DNA from: Nitrospiraceae bacterium
Lineage (GTDB): Bacteria; Nitrospirota; Thermodesulfovibrionia; UBA6902
Direction of reading: 5' to 3'
NCBI GenBank assembly: GCA_003599275.1
Contig: QZJG01000010.1
Coordinates: 1 to 64,000, forward strand
Length of the DNA: 64,000 nt
The position numbers and the translations under genes are program-made. Below are positions 41,440-51,616 of the stretch, in pieces. Numbering within the stretch: position 1 is the first letter of the stretch; each line of letters starts with the position of its first letter. The notes below the pieces were generated by a model that searched no databases, was not told the DNA's origin, and was given only the letters and a program-made list of their open reading frames with translations.

Positions 41440-42756
41440 ATGCAACAAGTTGACTGCATCATTCGTGCCGACTACCTTCTCACTATGGAAGGCGACCTTT
41501 CCGTCATAAGAGACGGAGCGGTCGCAGTTGCCGGCAGTGATATAATTGACGCGGGAGCTTTCTCCGGCATCTCGAAGAAATACACATCAGACAACATATC
41601 GGATGGAAAGGACAGGGTCGTATTCCCGGGCCTGATAAACACCCATACTCACGCCGCGATGGTATATTTCCGGGGACTGGCCGATGACCTTCCTCTCATG
41701 GAATGGCTGCAAAACCACATCTGGCCCGCGGAAGGGAAATGGATGAATGAAGAGTTTGTAAGCGACGCGGTGGAGCTTGCGTGTCTTGAAATGCTGAAGG
41801 CCGGCGTCACCACTTACAGTGATATGTATTTTTACCAGAACGCAGCCGGAAGGACAATCGAAAAGATCGGAATGAGAGGCGTGCTTGGCGCGGGCGTAAT
41901 CGATTTTCCTTTTACAGGCTATGCCAAAGCCGCGGAGGACTATTTCGTCAACGCCGAGAATCTTATCAATAACTGGAAGAACAGCGAGCTTGTCTCTCCC
42001 TGCATTGCCCCTCACGCTGTTTATACCTGCGGCCCTGATAATTACAAACGCGCCAATGCGCTTTCCGAAAAATACAATGTCCCGATACACACGCATCTTG
42101 CCGAGACGCAGTTTGAAGTCGCCGAATGTCAAAAACGCTACGGCAAGACGCCGGTCGAGTACTTTGAAAGCATCGGCATGTTGACGGAGCGTTTGTCCGC
42201 GGCGCATTGCGTATGGCTTACCGAAAATGAAATTGACTTGTTGGCGAAAAGGAAAGTCGGTGTGTCTCATTGCATTGAAAGCAACCTGAAGCTTGCCTCA
42301 GGGTTTGCTCCCGTGGCAAAAATGCTCAGGGCCGGCGTAAAAGTCTCCTTCGGCACAGACGGCGCTGCAAGCAATAACGACCTGAACATATTAGGTGAAA
42401 TGTCCACCGCCGCAAAGGTACACAAAGCCGTTTCCGGAGACCCGACTGTCGTTGACAGCAGGACAACGCTCTTGATGGCAACGCGAAACGGGGCGGAAAA
42501 TTCAGGTCTCGGTGACAAAGCCGGCTCCATCAGGGCAGGTAAAAAAGCCGATCTGGTTGTCGCAAACCTTTCGCAGCCGCATTTGACTCCGCTCTATGAC
42601 ATTTATTCTCACATTACTTACTGTCTGCGCCCTTCCGATATCGAGACCGTGATGGTCAACGGAAAGATTGTTGTCGGGGACGGCAGGCTCACCACAATGA
42701 ATGAAGTGGAAATACTCGCAAAAGCCAGGTCATGGCAGGAGAAGATTAAAGGGTAA
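41440..42756 (+). CDS. mtaD: 5-methylthioadenosine/S-adenosylhomocysteine deaminase
   Basis: This 438-residue metallo-dependent hydrolase of the amidohydrolase superfamily probably deaminates methylthioadenosine or S-adenosylhomocysteine. Metal and active-site elements are NTHTHAAMVYFRGLADDLPL, HAVYTCGP, IHTHLAETQFE, AAHCVWLTENEIDLL and VSFGTDGAASNNDLN. The protein ends with the usual small beta-domain (AGKKADLVVAN). The tailored MTA/SAH family assignment rests on the first motif. It converges on the chemoreceptor gene, 2 bp apart. Confidence 0.88.
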   Translation: MQQVDCIIRADYLLTMEGDLSVIRDGAVAVAGSDIIDAGAFSGISKKYTSDNISDGKDRVVFPGLINTHTHAAMVYFRGLADDLPLMEWLQNHIWPAEGKWMNEEFVSDAVELACLEMLKAGVTTYSDMYFYQNAAGRTIEKIGMRGVLGAGVIDFPFTGYAKAAEDYFVNAENLINNWKNSELVSPCIAPHAVYTCGPDNYKRANALSEKYNVPIHTHLAETQFEVAECQKRYGKTPVEYFESIGMLTERLSAAHCVWLTENEIDLLAKRKVGVSHCIESNLKLASGFAPVAKMLRAGVKVSFGTDGAASNNDLNILGEMSTAAKVHKAVSGDPTVVDSRTTLLMATRNGAENSGLGDKAGSIRAGKKADLVVANLSQPHLTPLYDIYSHITYCLRPSDIETVMVNGKIVVGDGRLTTMNEVEILAKARSWQEKIKG

Positions 42757-42758
42757 AA

Positions 42759-45245
42759 TCAGGCCCTCTTGAACCACGAAGCCGCCGCGCTCAGGTCTTC
42801 GGCATGTTTGTAGAGCTCGTCCGAGGTCTGCTTGATCTCCGAGATGGAGCCGTTCATTTCTTTTGTAATACGGGCTATGACTTCCATGCTCTGCGACACA
42901 TGTTCGGAGGCGGAAGACTGCTCCTCTGAGGCCGCTGCTATTCTCTGTATCATGTCTGCCTCTTTGTCGGAGGCAGTCACTATCATATCGAGTGAAGACT
43001 TTGCCGACTCCGCTAAATTCATGCCCGACTCCACCTCCGACTTCCCGTGTTTCATGGCACCTATGGATTTTGCTACGGAATCCTGGATTTTTTTGACTAT
43101 GCCTACAATCTCCTGAGTGGAGCCTACTGTGCGCTCGGAGAGGTTCTTAACTTCATCCGCCACCACGGCAAACCCCCTCCCGTACTCGCCTGCGCGCGCT
43201 GCCTCTATGGCCGCATTCAGCGCAAGGAGATTGATCTGCTGGGCTATTTCATTGATGACTACTATTACCTTGCCTATCTCCTTGGAGCTCTCACCGAGGG
43301 ACTCCGCAAGGACGGAGGCGTCGTTTACGGCCGATGAGATATTCGTCATTCCGCTTACGGTCATGGCCACCGCTTCCTTGCCTTTTCTTGCAAGCTCGGC
43401 GGTCTCTTTTGAACTGTCCGAGGTATCTACAGCGGTCTTCGCGACTTCGGCTATGGATTGAGACATCTCCGTCATCGAGGCCGCGGACTGCTCCGTATGA
43501 CTGGTTTGTTCGATTGAGCCTTTTGCGATACTTTCAGCGGAAGACTGAAGCATGATGGATTTCATGGCGAGATTGTTTATTATCGTCGCAATTTCCTGTA
43601 TTATGTTAGTCAGTTTTTCCGAGGCATTATTGAAATGGCCCGCGACTTCGCCGAATTCGTCTTTCCGCTCTGCTGACATCCTGCGGCTGAAATTGCCGTC
43701 GCCGAATTCCCCGGCAAGCTCGACAAGCTCATGGATCGGGGATGTAATTGATTTTGAAAGCGTCTTGCCGAAGATCGTCACAAATCCGAGGATGACAAGC
43801 CCTGCTACTGCAATGCTTACAATATATATTCTCACGACGTTGTTTACGGATTTTACGCTTTTCTCCTGCTCCGCCTGCGCGGACGTTATACCTATTTTAC
43901 CTTTTTCACGCTGGGCCGCCATAATGGTTTTGAGCCTGGCGTTTAAGCTTGCGACCTGCTCATTAACGCTCACGACGTTCCTGAGTTTGTCCATGACTCC
44001 GTTGTGCGGCAGCAGCAGGTTCCTCACCTCGCCCAGGGAGACCATGGCGCTCTTAAGCAGCTTGATGTCATCGTTTCGCTGGAGGGCTGAAAGCACATCC
44101 GTCAGTTTTTTTACTAACGAGTCGGCTTCGTTGAATTGCATCCTTAAATGCCCGGTCAGCCTGTCAAGCTCCGACGATGTTTTCGCCATAAGGGCTTTAT
44201 GAATATGGTGCTGTATTTCGGAGCTGATACCGACAAAGTCACTGTTCATAGTCAGGACGATTGAGGATGTGTCCGAGCTGTTTAATGAATCGTCCAGTTT
44301 TTTGTTTTCCGCAGTGAAGACGTCTGATGATTTCTCATCTATCTCTGCGACTATGGTAGTCAATTGGGCCAATTTCTGCGAAATTACGGTCCGCGCTTGC
44401 AATAGTTTGTTTTTTGCTTCATCATCGGGTTTTTTAAGAAAAGAGTCCTTTAATTCAATCAGCCCGCCTGCTCCGGTGACGTGTTTTGTAATGTCAGATA
44501 TTCCGGAAACAAGCTCTTTGACAACGGTTGTCTCCTTATCGGACTTGGCAAGCTCGCTCTGTGCGACCCAGCGCTGGAAACCGTTATAACGGCTCTGGGC
44601 GATCGTGAGCTCTGTCCTGCTTTCCGCAGCGACTATCTCGAATATGGCCTGCTTGAGGTCCTTGATGGCGGCCACCACGGTCTGAACGTTTTTCATCTTC
44701 TGGGTTGTTCTCTTGACCCTGCTGTTGGATGCCGTGAGCTGCTCCATCGAGCCTTTCTGTAATTTCTTTATCGAGGCGTCCATAACGTCCAGTTTTTTTG
44801 ATATGTCATTCAGCTTTGCCTCCATCAGACCGGCTGCCGCGTTTGCCTCATCCTCCGCCCTGATCTTTTCTTCGGTTATCCGGATAATGTCATTTGTAAT
44901 GGCTGGAAGCTCCCCCAAATCACCCTTTTCCTTTTTTTCACCCTTGAATGCCGCAAGCTCTGTAAATGCCTTTTTTGCCTCATTCAGTGATTTCTCCGCT
45001 TCCGACTTTGAAGTGTTGAAGTCTTCAAGCGATGAGGAAGAAGTCACCTTCAGGAGATTGGAGGTGTGCTCCTGGAATGCCCTTTGCAGCTCAAGGGTTT
45101 TTATCTGGTAAGGTGTCGAGCTTTCGGTAAGCCGGGAGAGATTGCCCTGAACAAACTTCATGCCTATGAGGCTGAAGCCTATTATGAAGACGAACCCTGC
45201 CAGCGTTACCCCTACGTTGAGGAACATCTTGTTTCTGATTTTCAT
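42759..45245 (-). CDS. Methyl-accepting chemotaxis protein
   Basis: The 828-residue chemoreceptor has TM1 (about 9-30) and an unusually long (~440-residue), almost entirely helical periplasmic region rich in Lys/Glu/Ser. TM2 (about 474-496) and HAMP ([20 protein letters not shown]) follow. A long cytoplasmic coiled coil has the signalling hairpin [20 protein letters not shown] followed by [18 protein letters not shown]. No C-terminal CheR-docking pentapeptide is visible. The long helical-bundle sensor differs from Cache or four-helix Tar types; its ligand is unknown. It lies downstream of a PstS-like binding protein gene. Confidence 0.92.
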   Translation of the reverse strand: MKIRNKMFLNVGVTLAGFVFIIGFSLIGMKFVQGNLSRLTESSTPYQIKTLELQRAFQEHTSNLLKVTSSSSLEDFNTSKSEAEKSLNEAKKAFTELAAFKGEKKEKGDLGELPAITNDIIRITEEKIRAEDEANAAAGLMEAKLNDISKKLDVMDASIKKLQKGSMEQLTASNSRVKRTTQKMKNVQTVVAAIKDLKQAIFEIVAAESRTELTIAQSRYNGFQRWVAQSELAKSDKETTVVKELVSGISDITKHVTGAGGLIELKDSFLKKPDDEAKNKLLQARTVISQKLAQLTTIVAEIDEKSSDVFTAENKKLDDSLNSSDTSSIVLTMNSDFVGISSEIQHHIHKALMAKTSSELDRLTGHLRMQFNEADSLVKKLTDVLSALQRNDDIKLLKSAMVSLGEVRNLLLPHNGVMDKLRNVVSVNEQVASLNARLKTIMAAQREKGKIGITSAQAEQEKSVKSVNNVVRIYIVSIAVAGLVILGFVTIFGKTLSKSITSPIHELVELAGEFGDGNFSRRMSAERKDEFGEVAGHFNNASEKLTNIIQEIATIINNLAMKSIMLQSSAESIAKGSIEQTSHTEQSAASMTEMSQSIAEVAKTAVDTSDSSKETAELARKGKEAVAMTVSGMTNISSAVNDASVLAESLGESSKEIGKVIVVINEIAQQINLLALNAAIEAARAGEYGRGFAVVADEVKNLSERTVGSTQEIVGIVKKIQDSVAKSIGAMKHGKSEVESGMNLAESAKSSLDMIVTASDKEADMIQRIAAASEEQSSASEHVSQSMEVIARITKEMNGSISEIKQTSDELYKHAEDLSAAASWFKRA

Positions 45246-45300
45246 GTATTAACCATATTTATTATGTGAGGCTTCATGCAAAAGTCTTGAGCCGTATGGG

Positions 45301-45337
45301 GGGACACATCCCGATTTCTGGAATCGGGATGTGTCCC
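45301..45337. repeat. 16-bp perfect hairpin
   Basis: GGGACACATCCCGATT, loop TCTGG, AATCGGGATGTGTCCC. It lies between two minus-strand genes (PstS-like and chemoreceptor). No U-run follows on either strand, so it is a palindromic repeat or an mRNA-stabilising structure rather than a clear terminator. Confidence 0.65.
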
Positions 45338-45344
45338 TGCTTTG

Positions 45345-46127
45345 TTAATCCTTTATATACTTCTTGCCTTCCCCGGTGAAAAAATCCAGGACCTTTTTGA
45401 CAGCAGGCGAGGGCTCCCCTTTTGTAATCAGCATGAGCGGCCTGCTGATCTCCTGTGTCTCGACTATCTTTACCTTTCCCTCATTCCCGGGGAGATTAAT
45501 AAACCCTGCGCTTACTGCGCCGATGCCTTCGGGGAACATCGCGACATTGTCGATCTCTTTTCTGGTAGTCTCGACTTCTATCGCTCCGATAACATAAGGC
45601 TCTCCGTCCATTATGGTCTTCTGGAACACCTTCTTTGTCGCGGAGCCGAGATGCGATGTAACGACGATTACCGGCAGGTCAGGGCCTCCGACCTCTTTCC
45701 AGTTGGCTATCTTTCCCGAGTGCAGACCTTTTAATTGTTCCTTTGAAAGCTTTGTGACCGGGTTTGAAGGGTGGATGATCACCTTTATCACGTCGGATGT
45801 GATTACATTCGGTTTAAGGTCGGCCGGCGCATCCTTTCCAGTTGCGGCTTTCATGCTTGCGACTGCATCGGCTAACTCTTCCGAGGCCATCCCTGCGTCG
45901 CATTTGCCGTTCACCAGATCTTCAAGGCCGTTTCCCGTGCCGTTGCCGACAAGCTCGACTTTTATGCCTGTTGCTTTCTCAAGGGCTTCTTTGCCGGGCT
46001 CCATGATCCTCTTTTGTACAGTGGTCGAGCCGTGCAGCATGACGACCTCACCCCACGCAGTGATTGCGGTCAATATAATAGTCAATACTGCGATGAAAAC
46101 AAGTAGCTTCATCCTGCTTCTTTTCAT
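45345..46127 (-). CDS. PstS-like phosphate-family substrate-binding protein
   Basis: The 260-residue exported solute-binding protein uses ATG 46127, chosen for AAAGGAG 8 nt upstream. The signal peptide is KRSRMKLLVFIAVLTIILTA. VMLHGSTTVQKRIMEPGKEA resembles the phosphate-binding loop of the PstS family, and VELVGNGTGNGLEDLVNGKC and AGMASEEL follow the same fold. No pstCAB genes are near. It may serve transport elsewhere, or sensing together with the chemoreceptor encoded downstream; the latter is inference. Confidence 0.82.
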   Translation of the reverse strand: MKRSRMKLLVFIAVLTIILTAITAWGEVVMLHGSTTVQKRIMEPGKEALEKATGIKVELVGNGTGNGLEDLVNGKCDAGMASEELADAVASMKAATGKDAPADLKPNVITSDVIKVIIHPSNPVTKLSKEQLKGLHSGKIANWKEVGGPDLPVIVVTSHLGSATKKVFQKTIMDGEPYVIGAIEVETTRKEIDNVAMFPEGIGAVSAGFINLPGNEGKVKIVETQEISRPLMLITKGEPSPAVKKVLDFFTGEGKKYIKD

Positions 46128-46287
46128 TTTTCTTTCTCCTTTACACATTGTTGATAATTAAAAAAAACTTTTACTGATTGTGTTATCGGATTCGGAAATA
46201 AAAAACTTTAGCGGTCCGGTTTTCTTGTTTTTTATAATGAAGCCGTGCTATAAATTTATATGTCGAATCGCCCAAGGAGACGACCTT

Positions 46288-47940
46288 ATGCTCAATAACA
46301 TCAACCCCGTCAAGACGTCAGCCTGGCAAAAACTCGTGAGGCACTATGAGCTCATGAAGGAAAGGCATATGCGGGACATGTTCAGTGAAGACCCTGAGAG
46401 GTTTTCGAAATTCTCCCTGAGGCACGAAGACATGCTCGTCGATTATTCAAAGAACATTATTAATGAAGAGACCCGTGGCCTTCTCCTCGAACTTGCGCAA
46501 GAGGTAAAACTGCAGGACGCCATCGAGAAGATGTTTTCCGGCGATAAGATAAATGAGACCGAAGGCCGCGCCGTGCTTCACACCGCATTAAGGAATAGCT
46601 CGCAGACGCCGGTTTATGTTGACGGCAAAGACGTGATGCCGGACGTAAATTTCGTATTGCGGCAGATGGAATATTTTTCGGACAAGATAATCTCAGGCGA
46701 GTGGAAGGGTCATACGGGCAAGGCCATGACCGACATTGTTAATATCGGCATCGGCGGCTCCGACCTCGGTCCTGTTATGGTGACGGAGGCGCTGAAGCCG
46801 TATTGCGCGCCGCACATAAAAACCCGCTTTGTCTCCAACATAGACGGGACGCATATGGCCGGGACATTGAAAAACCTTTCTCCGGAGACGACCCTTTTCA
46901 TTATCGCATCAAAGACCTTCACTACGCAGGAGACCATGACCAATGCCCGTACTGCGCGAAAGTGGTTTCTCGATTCGGCAAAAAATGAGGCATATGTCAA
47001 ACGCCATTTTGTCGCGATCTCGACCAACTATGAAGAAGTGACGAGGTTCGGCATCGATCCCGACAATATGTTCCGCTTTTGGGACTGGGTCGGGGGCAGA
47101 TATTCCCTGTGGTCGGCCATAGGGCTTTCGATCGCATGTTCTATCGGCTTTGAGAATTTTACCGCTCTTCTTGAGGGCGCCCATGCGATGGACAGGCACT
47201 TCAGGGAAACGCCTTTTGAGAAGAATATTCCCGTCATACTTGCGCTGACAGGGATATGGTACAACAACTTCTTCGGAGCGGAGACTGAAGCGATACTCCC
47301 TTACGACCAGTACATGCACAGGTTCCCGGCCTATTTCCAGCAGGGCGATATGGAGAGCAACGGCAAGTATGTCGGCAGGGACGGAAGCGAGGTCACTTAT
47401 CAGACAGGCCCGGTCCTATGGGGAGAACCGGGGACCAACGGGCAACATGCCTTTTATCAACTAATCCATCAGGGCACGAAACTGGTCCCCTGTGATTTCA
47501 TAGCTCCGGCACTAAGCCATAATCCCATCGATGACCATCATGCCATACTGCTGTCAAATTTCTTTGCCCAGACAGAGGCATTGATGAAAGGTAAGACAAA
47601 AGAAGAAGTGATTGCAGAATTGAGGGCCTCAGGTAAAAGTGAAGAAGATATCCGGAGGCTTGCGTCCTTCAAGGTATTCAAAGGCAATAAGCCGACCAAT
47701 TCAATATTAGTCAAAAAGATCACGCCCCGGACGCTCGGCAGCCTCATTGCTATGTATGAGCACAAGATTTTTGTACAGGGCGTGATATGGAACATATTCA
47801 GCTTTGACCAGTGGGGGGTCGAGCTTGGCAAACAGCTTGCGAACAATATCCTGCCCGAACTCGGAGATGATAAAAAGATCACTTCGCACGACGCATCCAC
47901 CAACGGCCTGATGAATGCTTATAAAGAGATGCGGAGATAG
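46288..47940 (+). CDS. pgi: Glucose-6-phosphate isomerase
   Basis: Pgi interconverts glucose 6-phosphate and fructose 6-phosphate. ATG 46288 has AAGGAG at 46274-46279 and gives 550 residues, the E. coli-type length; an in-frame upstream ATG at 46180 would add 36 unconserved residues. Signature regions are [58 protein letters not shown], the [16 protein letters not shown] active-site block and [13 protein letters not shown] near the end. Its last 22 bp overlap the convergent bioD. Confidence 0.96.
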   Translation: MLNNINPVKTSAWQKLVRHYELMKERHMRDMFSEDPERFSKFSLRHEDMLVDYSKNIINEETRGLLLELAQEVKLQDAIEKMFSGDKINETEGRAVLHTALRNSSQTPVYVDGKDVMPDVNFVLRQMEYFSDKIISGEWKGHTGKAMTDIVNIGIGGSDLGPVMVTEALKPYCAPHIKTRFVSNIDGTHMAGTLKNLSPETTLFIIASKTFTTQETMTNARTARKWFLDSAKNEAYVKRHFVAISTNYEEVTRFGIDPDNMFRFWDWVGGRYSLWSAIGLSIACSIGFENFTALLEGAHAMDRHFRETPFEKNIPVILALTGIWYNNFFGAETEAILPYDQYMHRFPAYFQQGDMESNGKYVGRDGSEVTYQTGPVLWGEPGTNGQHAFYQLIHQGTKLVPCDFIAPALSHNPIDDHHAILLSNFFAQTEALMKGKTKEEVIAELRASGKSEEDIRRLASFKVFKGNKPTNSILVKKITPRTLGSLIAMYEHKIFVQGVIWNIFSFDQWGVELGKQLANNILPELGDDKKITSHDASTNGLMNAYKEMRR

Positions 47941-48632
47941 AGGCTGGTTATTTTCTCCGCAATCCGGTTGAATATTTTCCGGAGCTGCAGCGAATCGGGT
48001 TTCCCCGAATAAGGCACCACACCCAAGACAGGCGTTCCTCCGAGCTTCTCTATCACTTCGGGATTTGTCTTAACAGAGACGTCATCTCTGATTTTAATGG
48101 AATGGTTGATTATCACGCCGGTCACTTTTATTCCATTCTTTTTAGCGGCATCGATTGTAAGCAGTGTATGGTTGATTGTCCCGAGACCGGGGCTTGCCAC
48201 GATTATAAGCGGCAGTCCCAAATCTTTTATCAGGTCAATGAAAAGATACTTCTTATATATGGGGACCATGATCCCCCCCGCGCCTTCGACAATTGTAATG
48301 TCGTATCTTTTTGAAAGTTGCCTGTATGCAGATAATATCTTTTCTTTGTTGATTACAACCCTCTCAAGTTCAGCCGCTACTGCCGGGGCAAGCGGTTGTC
48401 TGAAGCGGTAAGGATTAATAAGATTAAGGGGCTCGTCTGCTTCAGCGGCACAAACCAGTTTAAGCGCGTCTGCGGGAACAAGCCGTCCATTCAGTGTCCC
48501 GCATCCCGTTTCCACAGGCTTCATCGGGCAAACAGTGTACCCCAATTTTTTTATGGCCCTCAGCAAACCGATTGTTACAAAAGTCTTACCGACCCCTGTG
48601 TCAGTGCCTGTTATGAAGATGCCTTTGAACAT
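47919..48632 (-). CDS. bioD: Dethiobiotin synthetase
   Basis: BioD closes the ureido ring of dethiobiotin using ATP and CO2. The 237-residue P-loop protein begins [20 protein letters not shown] (Walker A). It continues with [41 protein letters not shown] and VIINHS. It abuts purN (stop TAA directly followed by the ATG) and overlaps the pgi 3' end by 22 bp in the convergent direction. No other bio gene is visible. Confidence 0.95.
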   Translation of the reverse strand: MFKGIFITGTDTGVGKTFVTIGLLRAIKKLGYTVCPMKPVETGCGTLNGRLVPADALKLVCAAEADEPLNLINPYRFRQPLAPAVAAELERVVINKEKILSAYRQLSKRYDITIVEGAGGIMVPIYKKYLFIDLIKDLGLPLIIVASPGLGTINHTLLTIDAAKKNGIKVTGVIINHSIKIRDDVSVKTNPEVIEKLGGTPVLGVVPYSGKPDSLQLRKIFNRIAEKITSLYLRISL

Positions 48633-49289
48633 TTAATGAGAAGGGTTTGAATATGGAGGGTTGATGAGGACGGAGTCTTCCCTGCTGCCTTTGATGATTA
48701 CCTTTCGTCCATCTACGGAAAGCCTTCCTTCGGAATAAAGTTTAATCGCGTAAGGGAATATTCTGTGCTCCTGCTTCAATATTCTCTCCGACAGGGTTTC
48801 CTCGGTATCATCATGATATGCAGGGACTGCGGCCTGAATTATGATTGGACCTGTATCCATCCCTTCGTCGACAAAGTGGACGGTACAGCCTGAAATCTGG
48901 GTCCCGTAATCAACTGCCTGTTTTTGCCCGTGAAGTCCGGGGAATGAGGGAAGCAGGGCAGGGTGGATGTTCATGATGCGGTTGCGGTATTTATTGATGA
49001 GCGCCTTGCCGACGACCCTCATGAAACCGGCCAATATGACCAATCCAACGCCTCTCTTTTCAAGCTCCTCTGCGATTCGGAAGTAATACGCATTTTTGTC
49101 AGGGAAATCCTTCGGCTTCAGTACAATTGGTTCGATGTTATGCTTACCGGCCCGTTCAATGGCATATGCGTTTGGGTTATCGGTTATCAGGACGGAGATC
49201 TTCGCCCTGATAAAACCTGATTCGATACTGTCGATGATGGACTGAAAATTTGAGCCCCTTCCCGAGGCAAGAACGCCGAGAGTCAGCAT
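48633..49289 (-). CDS. purN: Phosphoribosylglycinamide formyltransferase
   Basis: PurN formylates GAR with 10-formyl-THF in purine synthesis. The 218-residue protein shows LGVLASGRGSNFQSIIDSI (phosphate loop) and VLITDNPNAYAIERA. It also carries VILAGFMRVVGKALINKY, NIHPALLPSFPGLHGQKQAV (catalytic N/H) and GCTVHFVDEGMDTGPIIIQA. All catalytic residues seem present. It is immediately followed by bioD. purM lies 1.3 kb upstream in another unit on the same strand. Confidence 0.95.
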   Translation of the reverse strand: MLTLGVLASGRGSNFQSIIDSIESGFIRAKISVLITDNPNAYAIERAGKHNIEPIVLKPKDFPDKNAYYFRIAEELEKRGVGLVILAGFMRVVGKALINKYRNRIMNIHPALLPSFPGLHGQKQAVDYGTQISGCTVHFVDEGMDTGPIIIQAAVPAYHDDTEETLSERILKQEHRIFPYAIKLYSEGRLSVDGRKVIIKGSREDSVLINPPYSNPSH

Positions 49290-49381
49290 GGATAATTATA
49301 AACAAAACTGGAGAAACCGTCCACAGTGTCCGTTTATTCTTCACGGTCACGTTGACCGGTCACGTCTGAAGGTCTTTCCCC

Positions 49382-49606
49382 TCAGAGCCTCATATCTTTG
49401 TCAAGTATCGGCACAAAGGGTCTCGGTTCATGGTTGATGAATTCATTGAACTGCTGTACGAATTCGATATAGGCGTCTATGTCTACAATGCCGTCTTTGA
49501 TAAAAGGAGTTTGCCAATGAGAGCGCAGCATTTCCATATCTTTCCTCAGTTCTTCAGACTTGCCGAGTTCGATCAGCTCTTTTTCTGCGTTTTCAGAAAG
49601 AGTCAT
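49382..49606 (-). CDS. Small charged protein paired with nucleotidyltransferase
   Basis: The 74-residue acidic helical protein (LSENAEKELIELGKSEELRK, then DIDAYIEFVQQFNEFINHEP) starts at the base after the stop of the upstream nucleotidyltransferase gene. The Shine-Dalgarno AGAGGAG lies inside that gene, so the two are co-translated. The tight pairing of a small acidic protein with a minimal nucleotidyltransferase resembles toxin-antitoxin-type pairs, but no family was recognised. Confidence 0.6.
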   Translation of the reverse strand: MTLSENAEKELIELGKSEELRKDMEMLRSHWQTPFIKDGIVDIDAYIEFVQQFNEFINHEPRPFVPILDKDMRL

Positions 49607-50152
49607 CTACAGGTCTCCTCTTAATTTTTTACATATATCGTCCATCTTGAATATTTTGCAATACTGCTCTATCAGTTTCCAGTCGAGGTTGTTTTTGTTT
49701 GCAGATATGAGTAATTCTATGTCTGCCATATCAATTTTTTCCCTTGAAGGATCATTAAAAACAGCCTGAAGTTTCAGCCCGATGATATCTTCGGGTATCA
49801 GGGTCTTAATATTCAACATCCCGCTGAAAATATCTTTCTTTACCGCCCGCTGAAGCATTTCAACACTTGTTTCTCTGAAAGCATGGATAAAGTCTATCCC
49901 GCCGAAAACTTTTAAGGGAGAAGTATATTGTGAAACATTTTCAGTTTTCTGATGAATTTCGTAGCCCAGCGCGATCATTATCCAGTGGACCTTTTGCATA
50001 TCGTCCCTATGCACAAGAAAATCCAGATCAATGGTTGACCTTGAGCCTCCCCACAATCCCATCGCAAACCCGCCAATAAGGGCATAACGTATGCCGTCTT
50101 TTTCAAAGGCCGTCAGGAGTTTTTGCAGGATGAGCTTAAAGTCCATTTGCAT
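49607..50152 (-). CDS. Nucleotidyltransferase-fold protein
   Basis: The 181-residue protein has the pol-beta-like nucleotidyltransferase core. YALIGGFAMGLWGGSR is the GG-x(9-13) loop, STIDLDFLVHRDD gives the paired catalytic acids (DxD), and GGIDFIHAF supplies a probable third Asp. PEDIIGLKLQAVFNDPSREK-like text follows as in AbiEii/MNT-type proteins. It may transfer nucleotides to tRNA or protein. A role as the toxin or modifier of a TA-like pair with the downstream 74-residue protein is possible, not shown. Confidence 0.72.
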   Translation of the reverse strand: MQMDFKLILQKLLTAFEKDGIRYALIGGFAMGLWGGSRSTIDLDFLVHRDDMQKVHWIMIALGYEIHQKTENVSQYTSPLKVFGGIDFIHAFRETSVEMLQRAVKKDIFSGMLNIKTLIPEDIIGLKLQAVFNDPSREKIDMADIELLISANKNNLDWKLIEQYCKIFKMDDICKKLRGDL

Positions 50153-50341
50153 AATATCTTATCAATGCGGGATTATAATTACCATCTCTTTTTTAATTAG
50201 CTTATCAAGTTGCTTCGTTTGCAGGACTCTGATAAATTAATAAGCGAAGGTCGGCGGGCCGCATGGATGAAATGGCGGGGTCATGCCTCAGGTCCGTTGA
50301 ATAATGTGACAATCTCATGGATTTTTCGGAGGTGAAGACAA

Positions 50342-50560
50342 TTGAGTAAACTCAGGATCGTGGCAATATTGCTGGTCGTTGCCGGCACGCTTGGGCTGGT
50401 CTATGGTCAATTGACCTACACGAGGGAGACACACGAAACAAAACTCGGCCCGCTGGAGATTAAAGTCAAAGAGAAAGAGACTGTGAGCATTCCCACCTGG
50501 GCGGGAGTGGGAGCGATAGCGGCCGGGGTCATCCTTCTTCTGGCGGACAAAAAGAGGTGA
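50342..50560 (+). CDS. Small two-helix inner-membrane protein
   Basis: The 72-residue protein starts with TTG at 50342, supported by GGAGGTG 7 nt before it. TM1 is about 5-22 (IVAILLVVAGTLGLVYG) and TM2 about 51-67 (WAGVGAIAAGVILLLAD), with a charged loop (HETKLGPLEIKVKEKETV) on one side. The architecture resembles small conserved membrane proteins of the DUF3185 kind, but this is not certain. It stands alone, converging on purM. Confidence 0.65.
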   Translation: MSKLRIVAILLVVAGTLGLVYGQLTYTRETHETKLGPLEIKVKEKETVSIPTWAGVGAIAAGVILLLADKKR

Positions 50561-50581
50561 TCCCTTTCCTGCCGGATCACT

Positions 50582-51616
50582 TTAAATAAATACCACGCAT
50601 CTATCGCCCTTTTCAACCTGTCCTATTATAAATGCATTTTCGCCGAGTTGATTAAGTTTCCCTGCAATCTTCTTTGCATCCGGTGCGCTCACTGCCAGTA
50701 TTAAACCGATCCCCATATTGAAGGTCTTGTACATCTCCGCTTCTTCCACATTGCCCATATTTTGGATTAAATGAAAAACCGGATGGACAGGCCAGCTTCC
50801 TTTTTCAATTACAAGTTTCAATTTTTTATTTTCCGCCACCATGCGCGGGAGGTTTTCTGTGATCCCTCCTCCTGTTATATGAGCGATGCCTTTTACATTG
50901 AAGTTGCGGACGACCTTCAAAACGCTCTTCACATAAATCTTTGTGGGTTTCAGCAGCTCTTCCCCGATTGAACAGCCGAGCTCTTTAATCTGTTTTTTGG
51001 GGCTGTATTTCTTGATATCGAAGAAGAGTTTTCTCGCAAGTGAATATCCGTTGCTGTGGAGCCCGCTCGATGAAAGACCGATTAAAATGTCTCCTGCTTT
51101 AATACCGGAGCCGTTTATAATTTTCTTTCTGTCCACGATGCCGACCGCAAAGCCCGCAAGGTCGTATTCTCCCTTGCCGTAAAATCCCGGCATTTCCGCG
51201 GTCTCCCCGCCGATGAGCGAACAGCCCGCCATTTTACATCCTTCGGCAATCCCACTGATAACGGCAGCGGCGGTTTTTGTCGAAAGCTTCCCCGTCGCAA
51301 AATAATCGAGAAAGAAGAGGGGCTGCGCCCCGCTTGTGAGGATATCGTTTACGCTCATAGCGACAAGGTCTGTCCCGACCGTGTCGTGTTTGTCCATCAT
51401 GAAGGCGATCTTGAGCTTCGTCCCTACACCGTCGGTGCCGCTGACAAGAACGGGCTCGCTATAGCCGGCTTTGTCTATTTTAAAGAAGGCCCCGAAAGAA
51501 CCTATCTCATTTATCACATTTTTAGTGAAGGTGGCGCGCGCCATCGGTTTGATGACGTCCACCAGGCTGTCGCCCTTATTTATGTCAACGCCGGATTTTT
51601 TATATGTCAGTTTCAT
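50582..51616 (-). CDS. purM: Phosphoribosylformylglycinamidine cyclo-ligase
   Basis: PurM makes aminoimidazole ribotide, which also feeds ThiC. The 344-residue AIR-synthase family protein has YKKSGVDINKGDSLVDVIKP, VSGTDGVGTKLKIAFMMDKH, DLVAMSVNDILTSGAQPLFF, LIGGETAEMPGFYG and GIAHITGGGITENLPRM. ATG 51616 restores the family N-terminus; longer in-frame starts would translate rnc DNA (Arg/Lys-rich). It overlaps rnc by 17 bp. Same strand as rnc-fabF-acpP-fabG. Confidence 0.95.
   Translation of the reverse strand: MKLTYKKSGVDINKGDSLVDVIKPMARATFTKNVINEIGSFGAFFKIDKAGYSEPVLVSGTDGVGTKLKIAFMMDKHDTVGTDLVAMSVNDILTSGAQPLFFLDYFATGKLSTKTAAAVISGIAEGCKMAGCSLIGGETAEMPGFYGKGEYDLAGFAVGIVDRKKIINGSGIKAGDILIGLSSSGLHSNGYSLARKLFFDIKKYSPKKQIKELGCSIGEELLKPTKIYVKSVLKVVRNFNVKGIAHITGGGITENLPRMVAENKKLKLVIEKGSWPVHPVFHLIQNMGNVEEAEMYKTFNMGIGLILAVSAPDAKKIAGKLNQLGENAFIIGQVEKGDRCVVFI

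Noticed and set aside
45301-45337. Perfect hairpin as an intrinsic terminator of the PstS-like gene
   Set aside because: No U-run follows the stem on the minus strand, so it is listed as a repeat instead.
47919-47940. 22-bp overlap of convergent pgi and bioD as a possible frameshift or annotation error
   Set aside because: Both C-termini look normal in length, and short convergent overlaps are common.
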